DNA from: Magnetococcales bacterium
Lineage (GTDB): Bacteria; Pseudomonadota; Magnetococcia; Magnetococcales; UBA8363
DNA length: 60,968 nucleotides
Reading direction: 5' to 3'
Assembly (NCBI GenBank): GCA_015660855.1
Contig: JACSDG010000045.1
Span: 1 to 60,968, forward strand
Translations under genes and position numbers: made by a program
Shown here: positions 28,253 through 36,215 of the stretch, piece after piece
Numbering within the stretch: position 1 is the stretch's first letter
Layout: each line of letters opens with the position of its first letter
The notes under the pieces: model-generated
What the model saw: only the letters and a program-made list of their open reading frames with translations
What the model was told of the DNA's origin: nothing
The model's database searches: none

Positions 28253-30498
28253 AAAGTTACCATCCACCGTGAAATAACATCGTCCAACTGGGCTGCCATG
28301 CGCCGTGGTCCTGCCAGGGTGGTCGCAGTATTAGTATTGCTAATAAGATTACTTATTTCCGTTACCACCGCCTCGGTGTCATTTCGCCATCCGTTCAGCA
28401 AAGATGTTAAGGAATTGATTAAATAAAACTCAGTCATTGGGCCCATGGTAACGGAATTATCTCGCAAGTAAAACCAAATCCGTAAAAACAAATCGTCTTG
28501 GGGAGAAAAAATTTTATCGCTTGTCAAGGAATTCTCAGTTGCCCGCATTGAAAGCAGCAAAGACATGACAGCCATTTGGTAGATGTCCACTCTATCAAGA
28601 TTGTGGTCCTGTAAATCCAACACTTTTGCCAAGGTAGACCGAAACGTCGGCCAGTTATGCGTGTCTGGATTGTTGTAAAGCGACAAGAGCTTGATGGCCA
28701 AAGCCCAGAACCTCTTCAAGGATTTCTTGATCTCATCTTCGTGAGGGGCAGGAGTCCGAGAATCTTCGTCTATTTGGAACAATGCAAAGATAGGGAACAA
28801 GGATCGAGCTAACTTGGGGACCATCCCATTCGCATTGCTCAATGTTTCTGCCTCTCTGCGGGCCCAATCAAGATGTTGAAGCATGTCTATGTGAGTCTTA
28901 AGCTGGTCAATCTGCGATATGGTGTCGATGAAAAAACGGCCCAGTTGGAGCGGTTCCTCAGTAATAAAATCGCGCAAATATTTGGCCTCGTCTTCTTCAA
29001 ATCGTCGTTGGCAGACAGACAAAACTGCGTCCTGAAATTGCCTATGCGGCGGTGTTTCTACCAACTCGTGATGATCTTCGGTATTGATCATACATGAACA
29101 AAGATGAAATAAATTTAATACCACCTGTGCACCCCGAACAAAATGGAGCCCCTCCTGTGGAGTGAGATTACGGAGCAGAATCTGTTGTTTGGAAGTGGCC
29201 TCAAATCGCTTTTTGCCGTTGAATAGAGGCAGAAAGGTATAAGCATCTCGGTTAATCAAGCGGATCCAGGCGTTATACTCTTCAGAAAATGTTTTCTGAG
29301 TGCCTTCGTCCACGGATGCTACCGTGGGAATTTCTTCTTTAGGAAGCACAAAATCTTTAAAAGATGTAACATTCTCCTTGGGAGATACGGATGCTGGCGT
29401 GTTGCGGGTTAGAAAGGCCTCCTGAAATATCACGGTCAGTGCCGGTTCAAAAGGTAATGGAGTAAGGGAAAGTGAGGAAAGAAAAGGTTTTATGTCTTGT
29501 CCTATTTCTTTTGATTCATTTGCCAGATTTGTCAGGATTTGATTAAACAACACCTTTCCCACATGAGCCAAATCTACAGTCGCAGAAATACGGTTAAAGA
29601 CCAGGAAAAGATATTTTCCCGCATCAGAAAGATCAACGTCATCCAGGGAAATATGGAACCCCCGTCCCTTGCCTGGTTCCTCCTCCTGAATCCAGGCCTC
29701 CAACAGATCCCAATCAAAATTTTTCGACCTGGATTTCCCTTCTTCGCATAACAGCTCAGACAAAGTATCTTCCTTGCCGGCGTCCCGTATTCTTTGCAAC
29801 ACCTCCTTGGTGGCTCGGATCATTTTGCGCTGGTTGTGAATCTTCCACAAAACCAAAACGCACGCTTGCACATCCATGGTGTCAAGCGTGGTTATTTGAA
29901 GAAAACGGGCGCGATGCACCCCCCATTGCAATAATTTTTCCTGAATTTGTCGGGTTAGTTCCGATTGTCCTGGGGGGTGGTCAAGGATAATGTGGAGGGG
30001 GTTGTCTGGGCTTGATTTAAAACCTTTTTCCAAAGCCAGGAACAGATCGAAAAGAAAATCACAAAACCACACGGCGTGATTGGCATCGGACAACAACGTT
30101 TCCGAAATTCCATCACCGTAGGCTAGACCCGAAGTAAAGTGGATGACATGATGATCAGGGGCTTTTAAGCTTCTGATAAATTCTGCTGATATTCCCTCTC
30201 CGGCGGCTTGCAACCGTTCTTGATAGAGTTCCAATAGCTTCACATTTTTTTTTCTTTTCCGAACAACATGAACCGGCACATGCTGCAGGGCAGTGTTGCC
30301 GTCCGCATCACACATCATCAAATCGGCCGCCGAGGTGCCGGTAAAATCCAGATCCAGGACGACAGCCCGTCCCTTGGGGTAGCGTTTTCGCAACTGATCG
30401 GCCAAGAGGAAAGAGATCAGGGTTTTACCTGCGCCACCCTTGGCCGATTGGACAGAGATACACTGCACGGCGTCCGGTTTTGGATTGGTTGTGGGCAT
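28249..30498 (-). CDS. ParA/MinD-type ATPase with long C-terminal extension
   Basis: 749 residues. Deviant Walker A SAKGGAGKTL (K20, K25), Walker A' region VVLDLDFTGTS, and Walker B-like IILDHPPGQSE. These mark the ParA/MinD/SIMIBI group, which dimerises with ATP. The ATPase part takes only about the first 350 residues; the remaining 400 are helical, with no recognised domain (FLPLFNGKKRFEA..., SLLNGWRNDTEA...). Typical ParA proteins are 200-400 residues long, so this is an extended, non-plasmid-type member, and no ParB or parS is adjacent. It follows the ATP-grasp gene after 32 bases with a strong 'aggaggggg' ribosome site, and overlaps the HD gene. Confidence 0.8.
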   Translation of the reverse strand: MPTTNPKPDAVQCISVQSAKGGAGKTLISFLLADQLRKRYPKGRAVVLDLDFTGTSAADLMMCDADGNTALQHVPVHVVRKRKKNVKLLELYQERLQAAGEGISAEFIRSLKAPDHHVIHFTSGLAYGDGISETLLSDANHAVWFCDFLFDLFLALEKGFKSSPDNPLHIILDHPPGQSELTRQIQEKLLQWGVHRARFLQITTLDTMDVQACVLVLWKIHNQRKMIRATKEVLQRIRDAGKEDTLSELLCEEGKSRSKNFDWDLLEAWIQEEEPGKGRGFHISLDDVDLSDAGKYLFLVFNRISATVDLAHVGKVLFNQILTNLANESKEIGQDIKPFLSSLSLTPLPFEPALTVIFQEAFLTRNTPASVSPKENVTSFKDFVLPKEEIPTVASVDEGTQKTFSEEYNAWIRLINRDAYTFLPLFNGKKRFEATSKQQILLRNLTPQEGLHFVRGAQVVLNLFHLCSCMINTEDHHELVETPPHRQFQDAVLSVCQRRFEEDEAKYLRDFITEEPLQLGRFFIDTISQIDQLKTHIDMLQHLDWARREAETLSNANGMVPKLARSLFPIFALFQIDEDSRTPAPHEDEIKKSLKRFWALAIKLLSLYNNPDTHNWPTFRSTLAKVLDLQDHNLDRVDIYQMAVMSLLLSMRATENSLTSDKIFSPQDDLFLRIWFYLRDNSVTMGPMTEFYLINSLTSLLNGWRNDTEAVVTEISNLISNTNTATTLAGPRRMAAQLDDVISRWMVTL

Positions 30499-30530
30499 GG
30501 ATCCCCCTCCTAAATATTAAAATATAAATT

Positions 30531-31745
30531 TCATGTGTTCATGGCATCATAAGGCTTTCTCTCTTTGCTGTAAAAGGTCAGCAACGCATCCCGGGGGACT
30601 TTATAACCAAAAAATTTTCCGGCCAGTCCGACAAAATGGGCTTCACCCACCACGAAAGGCTCGGAAAAAAAGAATTGCCGAAAAGCGTCGTGTTTACCCG
30701 ACAGGAAAGATTCGAGTGGGTGTTGAACCCTTGGAGGAATAAGACAAGATCCCGTCTGGGGACGGATTTTTGTGACCACCAAACGTTTTTCGGGTGGCGT
30801 CGCCGCTACTCGTTCGATCGGCAGGTGATCATTCATCAAATCGAACGGATTGCCCCCCATCCAGCGGGACAATAAACCACTTTCACCGGCAAAACGTGGA
30901 TTAATCTCGTGAAGCAAAAGTTTTCCATCCGTGGTACGAATAAAATCAGCGGCAAACCATCCCCAATATCCCCGGCAGGCCAGAATCTCACCCACTTGCA
31001 GCGTCAGACGGCGTATTTTTATCGCAACATCCGCGTCCTGCATCAGTGGCCAAATAAAGCCATCAAAGCGAAAACCATCCAGCAATAACTCCACGGCGGT
31101 AATAAATCCTACCCGACCACTGCGTGTCACCATTCCATGACCGGAAAGACTGATGACATTGTGATAAAAGCGGGTGACCACAAAACCGCCATTCTGCGAT
31201 CCAGGGGGCGGCACCCATCGCTCCCCCTGGTCGACCCGCCGAGCCAATTCTCCCCCCGCAGATCGGTTGGGTTGAACAAAGGCGGAACCATGGCGGACCA
31301 AAAAATCGCTCAGTCCCGCATGAACTTCCCTCAATGAGGAAAATAACAGGTGCGGCGGCAGTGGAAGGTGATCATTGGCCATCAGCCGATATTGATTTAA
31401 TTTGTCATCAAGTTGGTCAACCAATGCCGGATTGGCACAAAAAAGCTTTAACCCCGGACGCTCGGAAAGCCCTGCGGCACTAAAGGGGACAACGAACACA
31501 GGCTCTACCCAATCGGGTCGCGGATTCTCATCCCACAAGGCCATGAAGCGACGATTGATCGCCTCCGGGGTGATTTGTCGCAGGAGGGGTAAACCAATAC
31601 CCAAAGAACGCAAACAACCAAGCTCTCGATAACCATCCCATGGCCTGCCCCTTTTTTCCGTGACCAAAGAAAAAAAACCACGAAGGATGTCGAAACGTCC
31701 ATCCATGAGCCAAATAAAATCGGGTTGTTGCTTGGGAAAACTCAT
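30531..31745 (-). CDS. ATP-grasp family protein
   Basis: 404 residues. The C-terminal half has the ATP-grasp signature: FAADFIRTTDGKLLLHEINPRFAGESG, with the metal-binding Glu and Asn of ExNPR. The middle has FVQPNRSAGGELARR, likely the adenine/phosphate-binding loop. ATP-grasp enzymes activate a carboxylate as an acyl-phosphate and join it to an amine or thiol, for example making a peptide-like bond. It lies 8 bases behind an amidinotransferase gene, so both may build or modify a guanidine-containing compound. No biotin- or glutathione-type motifs were seen. Function inferred from fold. Confidence 0.75.
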   Translation of the reverse strand: MSFPKQQPDFIWLMDGRFDILRGFFSLVTEKRGRPWDGYRELGCLRSLGIGLPLLRQITPEAINRRFMALWDENPRPDWVEPVFVVPFSAAGLSERPGLKLFCANPALVDQLDDKLNQYRLMANDHLPLPPHLLFSSLREVHAGLSDFLVRHGSAFVQPNRSAGGELARRVDQGERWVPPPGSQNGGFVVTRFYHNVISLSGHGMVTRSGRVGFITAVELLLDGFRFDGFIWPLMQDADVAIKIRRLTLQVGEILACRGYWGWFAADFIRTTDGKLLLHEINPRFAGESGLLSRWMGGNPFDLMNDHLPIERVAATPPEKRLVVTKIRPQTGSCLIPPRVQHPLESFLSGKHDAFRQFFFSEPFVVGEAHFVGLAGKFFGYKVPRDALLTFYSKERKPYDAMNT

Positions 31746-31753
31746 GATTCAGA

Positions 31754-32905
31754 TCACGAATTCATACTGGAAAAACCATAAGATTCAAGCCCCCCAGAGC
31801 GGTGCAAATCACAGGTGGCGCAATGAAAACCACCACCCATGGAATAGACGTGGCGAAAGGGCAATGGTATAGGCTCAAAGCCTAAAGATTCCAGCAATCG
31901 CAGGGTGGCGTGTTCTCCCGCTTCAACCAAGACCCGGCGTTGATCGATCACCAAAAGGTTCATACTCAACCAGGCACTGGACAGGTAGAGTGGCCAATCG
32001 TCTGGAAGTGCTGGCAAAGGTGCTTCAACCATGCGCCATCCCGCATCCAAAAAAAACTGCGCTTGGTGACATCGCCGCTGCGGGTTGACCAAAAGAAGGC
32101 CTGGTCGCAAAGGCATGATGGTGGAGTCCAAGTGCATTGGATTTGGATCGTCAAAGACCAACCGATGCATCCGCATTCCTTTGGGCAGCGTGGAGCCAAT
32201 CCAGGCGATGCCGGCCAGATTGGTCACTTGGCTGCGCTGCACAAACACATCTTGACCGCAACGGATCATGTCTGCAGCATCAAAACAGGGTTTAAACTCA
32301 GTGGTGGCAAAATGACCAGGTCCCGACGGTTGAAAATGCCAATCGTAGAGTTTATCCGACATGCACGGCTTGGGTGCCGTACGCCACACCCCCCCGGATT
32401 TTACCAAGGTTTTTTTAATTTTTTCGTAGGCCAGATACTCAAAAAAACGTGCGCGCCACGCCATAGGGGCTTGTAAAAGTTCTGCACCAAGGGTAATGAG
32501 GGAATCCCTGGGCATGGCGGCGTAGAGACCTTTGGAGGAAAAATGCGGCGTTGTGAATGTCCTGGTAAAATCAACGCTCTCTGGGCGAAACACTTGGATT
32601 CCCCATCGAACCAGCAGAGAGGCCAGATTATCCAGTTCACCGTTGGCAGCATCAACAAGGGTACTGGGAAAGGGTTGTTCCTTGTAGCGTCGTAACAATT
32701 CAAGGTTACGTTCAGAAACACAGGCCCTGACCATGGGATCGTCCGGAGAAGGCACGCATGCACCCCCGGCCCGTCCAACGACTACCGCTTTAAGTGGACT
32801 CCACTCGTCAAAACTATGGATGGGGTTCGTTGTACCACCTCCATCACCCCCAAGAATGGTGGCAGATTTTTCCCTGAAACAGGAAAAGCCATGCTGCGGC
32901 TGCAT
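31754..32905 (-). CDS. Glycine amidinotransferase-like enzyme
   Basis: 383 residues. Motifs of the amidinotransferase/GATM family: FDAADMIRCGQDVFVQRS (aspartate and substrate loop), MHLDSTIMPLRPGLLLVNP (catalytic His/Asp), and GGGFHCATCDLHRSG near the C-terminus (nucleophilic Cys). GATM moves an amidino group from arginine to an amine acceptor, and related enzymes work in natural product pathways. A strong AGGGAG five bases before ATG 32905 fixes the start. It is the most upstream clear gene of the nine-gene minus-strand cluster. The acceptor is unknown; the ATP-grasp next door and the radical SAM at the far end suggest a small-molecule or peptide product. Confidence 0.85.
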   Translation of the reverse strand: MQPQHGFSCFREKSATILGGDGGGTTNPIHSFDEWSPLKAVVVGRAGGACVPSPDDPMVRACVSERNLELLRRYKEQPFPSTLVDAANGELDNLASLLVRWGIQVFRPESVDFTRTFTTPHFSSKGLYAAMPRDSLITLGAELLQAPMAWRARFFEYLAYEKIKKTLVKSGGVWRTAPKPCMSDKLYDWHFQPSGPGHFATTEFKPCFDAADMIRCGQDVFVQRSQVTNLAGIAWIGSTLPKGMRMHRLVFDDPNPMHLDSTIMPLRPGLLLVNPQRRCHQAQFFLDAGWRMVEAPLPALPDDWPLYLSSAWLSMNLLVIDQRRVLVEAGEHATLRLLESLGFEPIPLPFRHVYSMGGGFHCATCDLHRSGGLESYGFSSMNS

Positions 32906-33367
32906 CGATACTCCCTACTATTGGTTATATTTGTTCCCTCGGCATCAATATTCTTAGATCCGTGTTTTCCCTCGCTAAAATCAACTTCAAGAGCTTTGGC
33001 TTGAACCCGATTCTCCACCGAATCATGAGCACTGTCCAGATGCGCTAACAATGGATGTTTTGTCAATCTTTGTTGCCTTGTGAATGACGCACTGAAAAAA
33101 ATGCCGGAAAATTATTCTGGCTGTGCTGACTTACTTTACGAAATTCACATCCTAAAGTCGAAAGCGACATGACTGTTGCCAAAGGGGTAACCGTCATCCC
33201 AGCAAACTTCAAAACACTTTCAATCATTTAAGGTTTGGCGCGAATAATGCTTGCAAGCTGCTTGAAATCAGGTTTGAGCGGACCTGTATTGGCAGAGTTC
33301 AACGTCATGGCTCTGCCAAGTGTGAGTTGGTTGGTTAATTGACGAATTGACAAATGGAAAGAATATC
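32906..33367. other. Divergent control region with possible leader ORFs
   Basis: About 460 bases between the amidinotransferase gene (minus) and the secretin gene (plus). On the minus strand a 54-codon ORF runs from ATG 33227 to a TGA at 33063-33065, overlapping a TTG at 33066 that opens a 94-codon frame running into the amidinotransferase gene. Neither has a clear ribosome site, so both are doubtful. A 7-bp hairpin (GGCAGAG/CTCTGCC, 33293-33319) is on the plus side. Promoters for both directions should lie here, but none could be picked with confidence. Confidence 0.4.
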
Positions 33368-35902
33368 ATGCCAATTCAATTTGAAAAACACCGAATGACC
33401 TCTTCGATCTGGAAGGGGCGTCGCCGGGGTGCGTGGATTCTGGGGACGATTCTTGGGGGTGTGTTGATTGCATCCTGTCAAACCACCGACATCAAGGCAT
33501 CCAAATCCCACTTTTTGCGTCCTACCGATCCGCCGGCGCATATCACCGGAGGGACCGACATTCCACCGGAAGTGGTCGCCGAACTCAAGGATGGAATAAA
33601 GCCGGGCAGCCGTGACGAGGTTTACACCATCACCGTTACGGAAATGCCGGTGCGCGACCTTCTTTTTGCCCTGGCCAGGGATGCCAACAAAAACATTGAT
33701 GTTTATCCGGGGATTTCCGGACGGGTGACCTTGAGTGCCATCGACCAAACCTTGCCGCAAATTCTTGACCGGGTGGCCAAACAGGTGGGAATTCGCTATG
33801 AGATCGATGGGGAAACCGTCATTGTTTCACCGGATCGTCCCTATCTGAAGATATATCAGGTGGATTACATCAATGTTACGCGGGATTCGGTGAGTGCCAA
33901 CAAGGTTTCCACCCAACTGGATACTTCCAATCTGGTCAATCCCGACATGTCGGGTGCGGATGCCAATCAATCTTCGTCCAGCTTAACGACGCACTCGACC
34001 AACCGTTTTTGGCGCACCCTGACCCAGAACATTCAATCCATCATCGGGAGCGAAAAGAATAATGCTTTTGCCGATGGCGGTTCGTCTGCGGGATCTGGTG
34101 GTGTGGGTTCCATTTCAGGAACTTCTTCTTCGGTGATCCCGGCAGCAGGGGCTGATGGTGGTGTGGGGGCCATTGTCCCTCCCGATGGGGGCGGTGCCAT
34201 GGATGTCAGCGGTTCGTCTGGCGTAGGAGACAAGGAGGGGATCGTCGCTGTCAATCCGGAGGCCGGGTTGATCTCGGTTTATGCCTCTTCCACGCAGCAT
34301 GAGAGGATCCAAAGGTATCTCGATACGGTGTTGGACAATGTGCATCGTCAGGTCTTGATCGAGTCCACGGTTGTGGAAGTGGAATTGGGGGATGGTTTCC
34401 AGGAGGGGGTGGACTGGAACAAGGTGTTCAGTCCTGCGGGCATTGCGGTCAAGGGTGTGTTTTCTACCATGAATCCTATCGACAAGCCGCTGGACTTTTT
34501 CACCATTCAGCGTACCGGCGGTTCCGATGGAACCGTCAGTGCCGCTTTGAAGGTTTTGGAAACTTTTGGCAACATGAAGGTGCTGTCGTCGCCGAAGATC
34601 ATGGCACTCAACAATCAGTCGGCCTTGCTCAAGGTTGTGCAAAACAAGGTTTTTTTCACCCTGGAGTCCAGTACCACCGCCCCTTCGACGGCGGCGACGA
34701 CTACGCCCTCGACCGCAACGGCCCAGATTCCGGTGTTCAATACCAAGATTCATACCGTGCCGGTGGGGTTGATCATGTCGGTGACCCCGCAGATTTCCGA
34801 CAACGACATTGTCAGTCTTAATGTTCGACCGACCATTTCCCGTATCACCTCCTGGATCAACGATCCCAACCCGGCATTGCAAAGAAATACCCTGACTACG
34901 GGTTTGGAGGAGGCGGTGATCAGCAGGATACCCGAGATTGAGGTCAAGGAAATGGAAACCATGATGCGGGTGCATTCCGGGCAGGTTGCGGTCATGGGTG
35001 GTTTGATGCAGGATCGTACCGATGAGAAAAGCAATGGAATTCCGGTGCTTGGGCGTTTGCCTGGGATAGGGTTTCTTTTCGGTAACCAGGAGAGGGATAC
35101 GCACAAGTCGGAACTTGTCATCTTTCTGCGACCGGTGGTTATGAGCCAGGGCAAGCCCAGGAACGTCAAGGATGTTTTGGTGCAGCAGTCGAAAAAACCC
35201 CAGGCGATGGTACAGAGTGAGAAGCCGGGACAAAAGTCGGCTCCTGTGGCTCCTGCGGCCAAGGATGTTCCCGCGCTGGACAAGGGGGAAACTCTGGAGA
35301 ATGGCCAGGGAGATGGGGCTATACCTGAGCCGGTGGAAACTCAGGAAGTTCCTGCCCCGGCCGCGATGGCTCCAGGGGGATCGTATCTTGATTTCACCAT
35401 GCCGGGTGGTGTGGTGAGCGTCGATGCCAATCCCGGTCCCGCCGGTGCTTCCGGTACCAAAGCAGCTGCCAATGCGGGTGATGCCAACGCCTCGGCGCAC
35501 ATTGCCCCACCACCAGCGCAACCGGCGTTGCTTCCCGATGAGGAGGAAGAGGGTCCCGCCTTGCCTATGGATTATCCAGGCCATGAAGCCTACGACAGGT
35601 GGCCTGACAGGAGGCCGGTTTCCGGGATGGCGCGTGGGGGTGCTCCGGGAATGGCCAAGGCACCGGCTCAAGGGGGTGTTTATCTGGAACTGGGTTCTTT
35701 CAGACAGCAGGCCCTGGCAGACAATGTGCAATCGCAGGTCAGTGCCATGGGTCTGCCGATTTCCCGGGAACAGGCGATGGTGGCGGGAACGCCCTATCAG
35801 CGGGTTCGGTCCGGCCCCTATGGCAATCGCAAGGAGGCCAGTCAGGCACGCGACCGTATTTCCAGTTTGACGGGTATTCAAGCCAAACTGGCTGCCAACT
35901 GA
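33368..35902 (+). CDS. MshL/PilQ-type secretin with C-terminal SPOR domain
   Basis: 844 residues from ATG 33368 (preceded by GGAAAG; the frame is open from 33347). A lipoprotein signal ends at IASC (C37). Next come an N-terminal secretin/TonB-like domain (DLLFALARDANKNIDVYPGISGRVTLSA), a Ser/Gly-rich loop around residues 220-300, and the secretin core QVLIESTVVEVELGDGFQEGVDW... MRVHSGQVAVMGGLMQDRT. VPVLGRLPGIGFLFG-like sequence is present, closest to MshL of MSHA-type pili. The core ends near residue 600. A Pro/Ala-rich linker and then a SPOR domain follow (YLELGSFRQQALADNVQSQV...), which would bind peptidoglycan denuded of side chains. Probably an outer-membrane channel for type IV pilus assembly or export of the giant protein just downstream. 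Confidence 0.92.
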   Translation: MPIQFEKHRMTSSIWKGRRRGAWILGTILGGVLIASCQTTDIKASKSHFLRPTDPPAHITGGTDIPPEVVAELKDGIKPGSRDEVYTITVTEMPVRDLLFALARDANKNIDVYPGISGRVTLSAIDQTLPQILDRVAKQVGIRYEIDGETVIVSPDRPYLKIYQVDYINVTRDSVSANKVSTQLDTSNLVNPDMSGADANQSSSSLTTHSTNRFWRTLTQNIQSIIGSEKNNAFADGGSSAGSGGVGSISGTSSSVIPAAGADGGVGAIVPPDGGGAMDVSGSSGVGDKEGIVAVNPEAGLISVYASSTQHERIQRYLDTVLDNVHRQVLIESTVVEVELGDGFQEGVDWNKVFSPAGIAVKGVFSTMNPIDKPLDFFTIQRTGGSDGTVSAALKVLETFGNMKVLSSPKIMALNNQSALLKVVQNKVFFTLESSTTAPSTAATTTPSTATAQIPVFNTKIHTVPVGLIMSVTPQISDNDIVSLNVRPTISRITSWINDPNPALQRNTLTTGLEEAVISRIPEIEVKEMETMMRVHSGQVAVMGGLMQDRTDEKSNGIPVLGRLPGIGFLFGNQERDTHKSELVIFLRPVVMSQGKPRNVKDVLVQQSKKPQAMVQSEKPGQKSAPVAPAAKDVPALDKGETLENGQGDGAIPEPVETQEVPAPAAMAPGGSYLDFTMPGGVVSVDANPGPAGASGTKAAANAGDANASAHIAPPPAQPALLPDEEEEGPALPMDYPGHEAYDRWPDRRPVSGMARGGAPGMAKAPAQGGVYLELGSFRQQALADNVQSQVSAMGLPISREQAMVAGTPYQRVRSGPYGNRKEASQARDRISSLTGIQAKLAAN

Positions 35903-36007
35903 GGCGACGTGCACGACGAGCGAACGTGGACTTTGTTACAATAGGGGATCTCGCGAACACAAGTCCTGGGTGATCTTTCCACTTCCAGGCCTGTTATCGG
36001 TCAAGGG

Positions 36008-36045
36008 GGCGGTCATGAAAAGCATGACAGGCCGCCTCTTTGGCC
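36008..36045 (+). terminator. Possible terminator after the secretin gene
   Basis: Hairpin GGCGGTCATG-aaaag-CATGACaggCCGCC followed by TCTTTGG, about 105 bases after the secretin stop. The stem is good but the T-run is poor, so termination is uncertain. Confidence 0.45.
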
Positions 36046-36061
36046 GGTTTTCCATCCTGCC

Positions 36062-36133
36062 TTGACAAAATGCTTGTGCGGTTACGATATTTTACCGAAT
36101 AATCGTAGTATTTTCAGGACATTCAGGTATAAT
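36062..36133 (+). promoter_or_regulatory. Promoter region of the giant FecR/cadherin gene
   Basis: TTGACA (36062-36067) with 18 bases to GATATT (36086-36091), and a perfect TATAAT at 36128-36133 without a good -35 box. Either or both could drive the 10 kb gene that starts at 36216. Confidence 0.45.
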
Positions 36134-36215
36134 TAGTACCAGATTGGGGTAGACTGGACCATTTCTAAACAGATGGTTCCCGGTCGCTTTCCATGTTTGT
36201 CAAAGGTATCCGGCA

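Noticed and set aside
28249-30498. ParA-type gene as plasmid partition system
   Set aside because: No ParB gene or repeated parS-like sites nearby, the protein is twice the usual length, and it sits in an operon with unrelated enzymes.
34115-35914. 599-codon minus-strand ORF opposite the secretin gene
   Set aside because: His/Arg-rich shadow of the secretin gene's reading frame.
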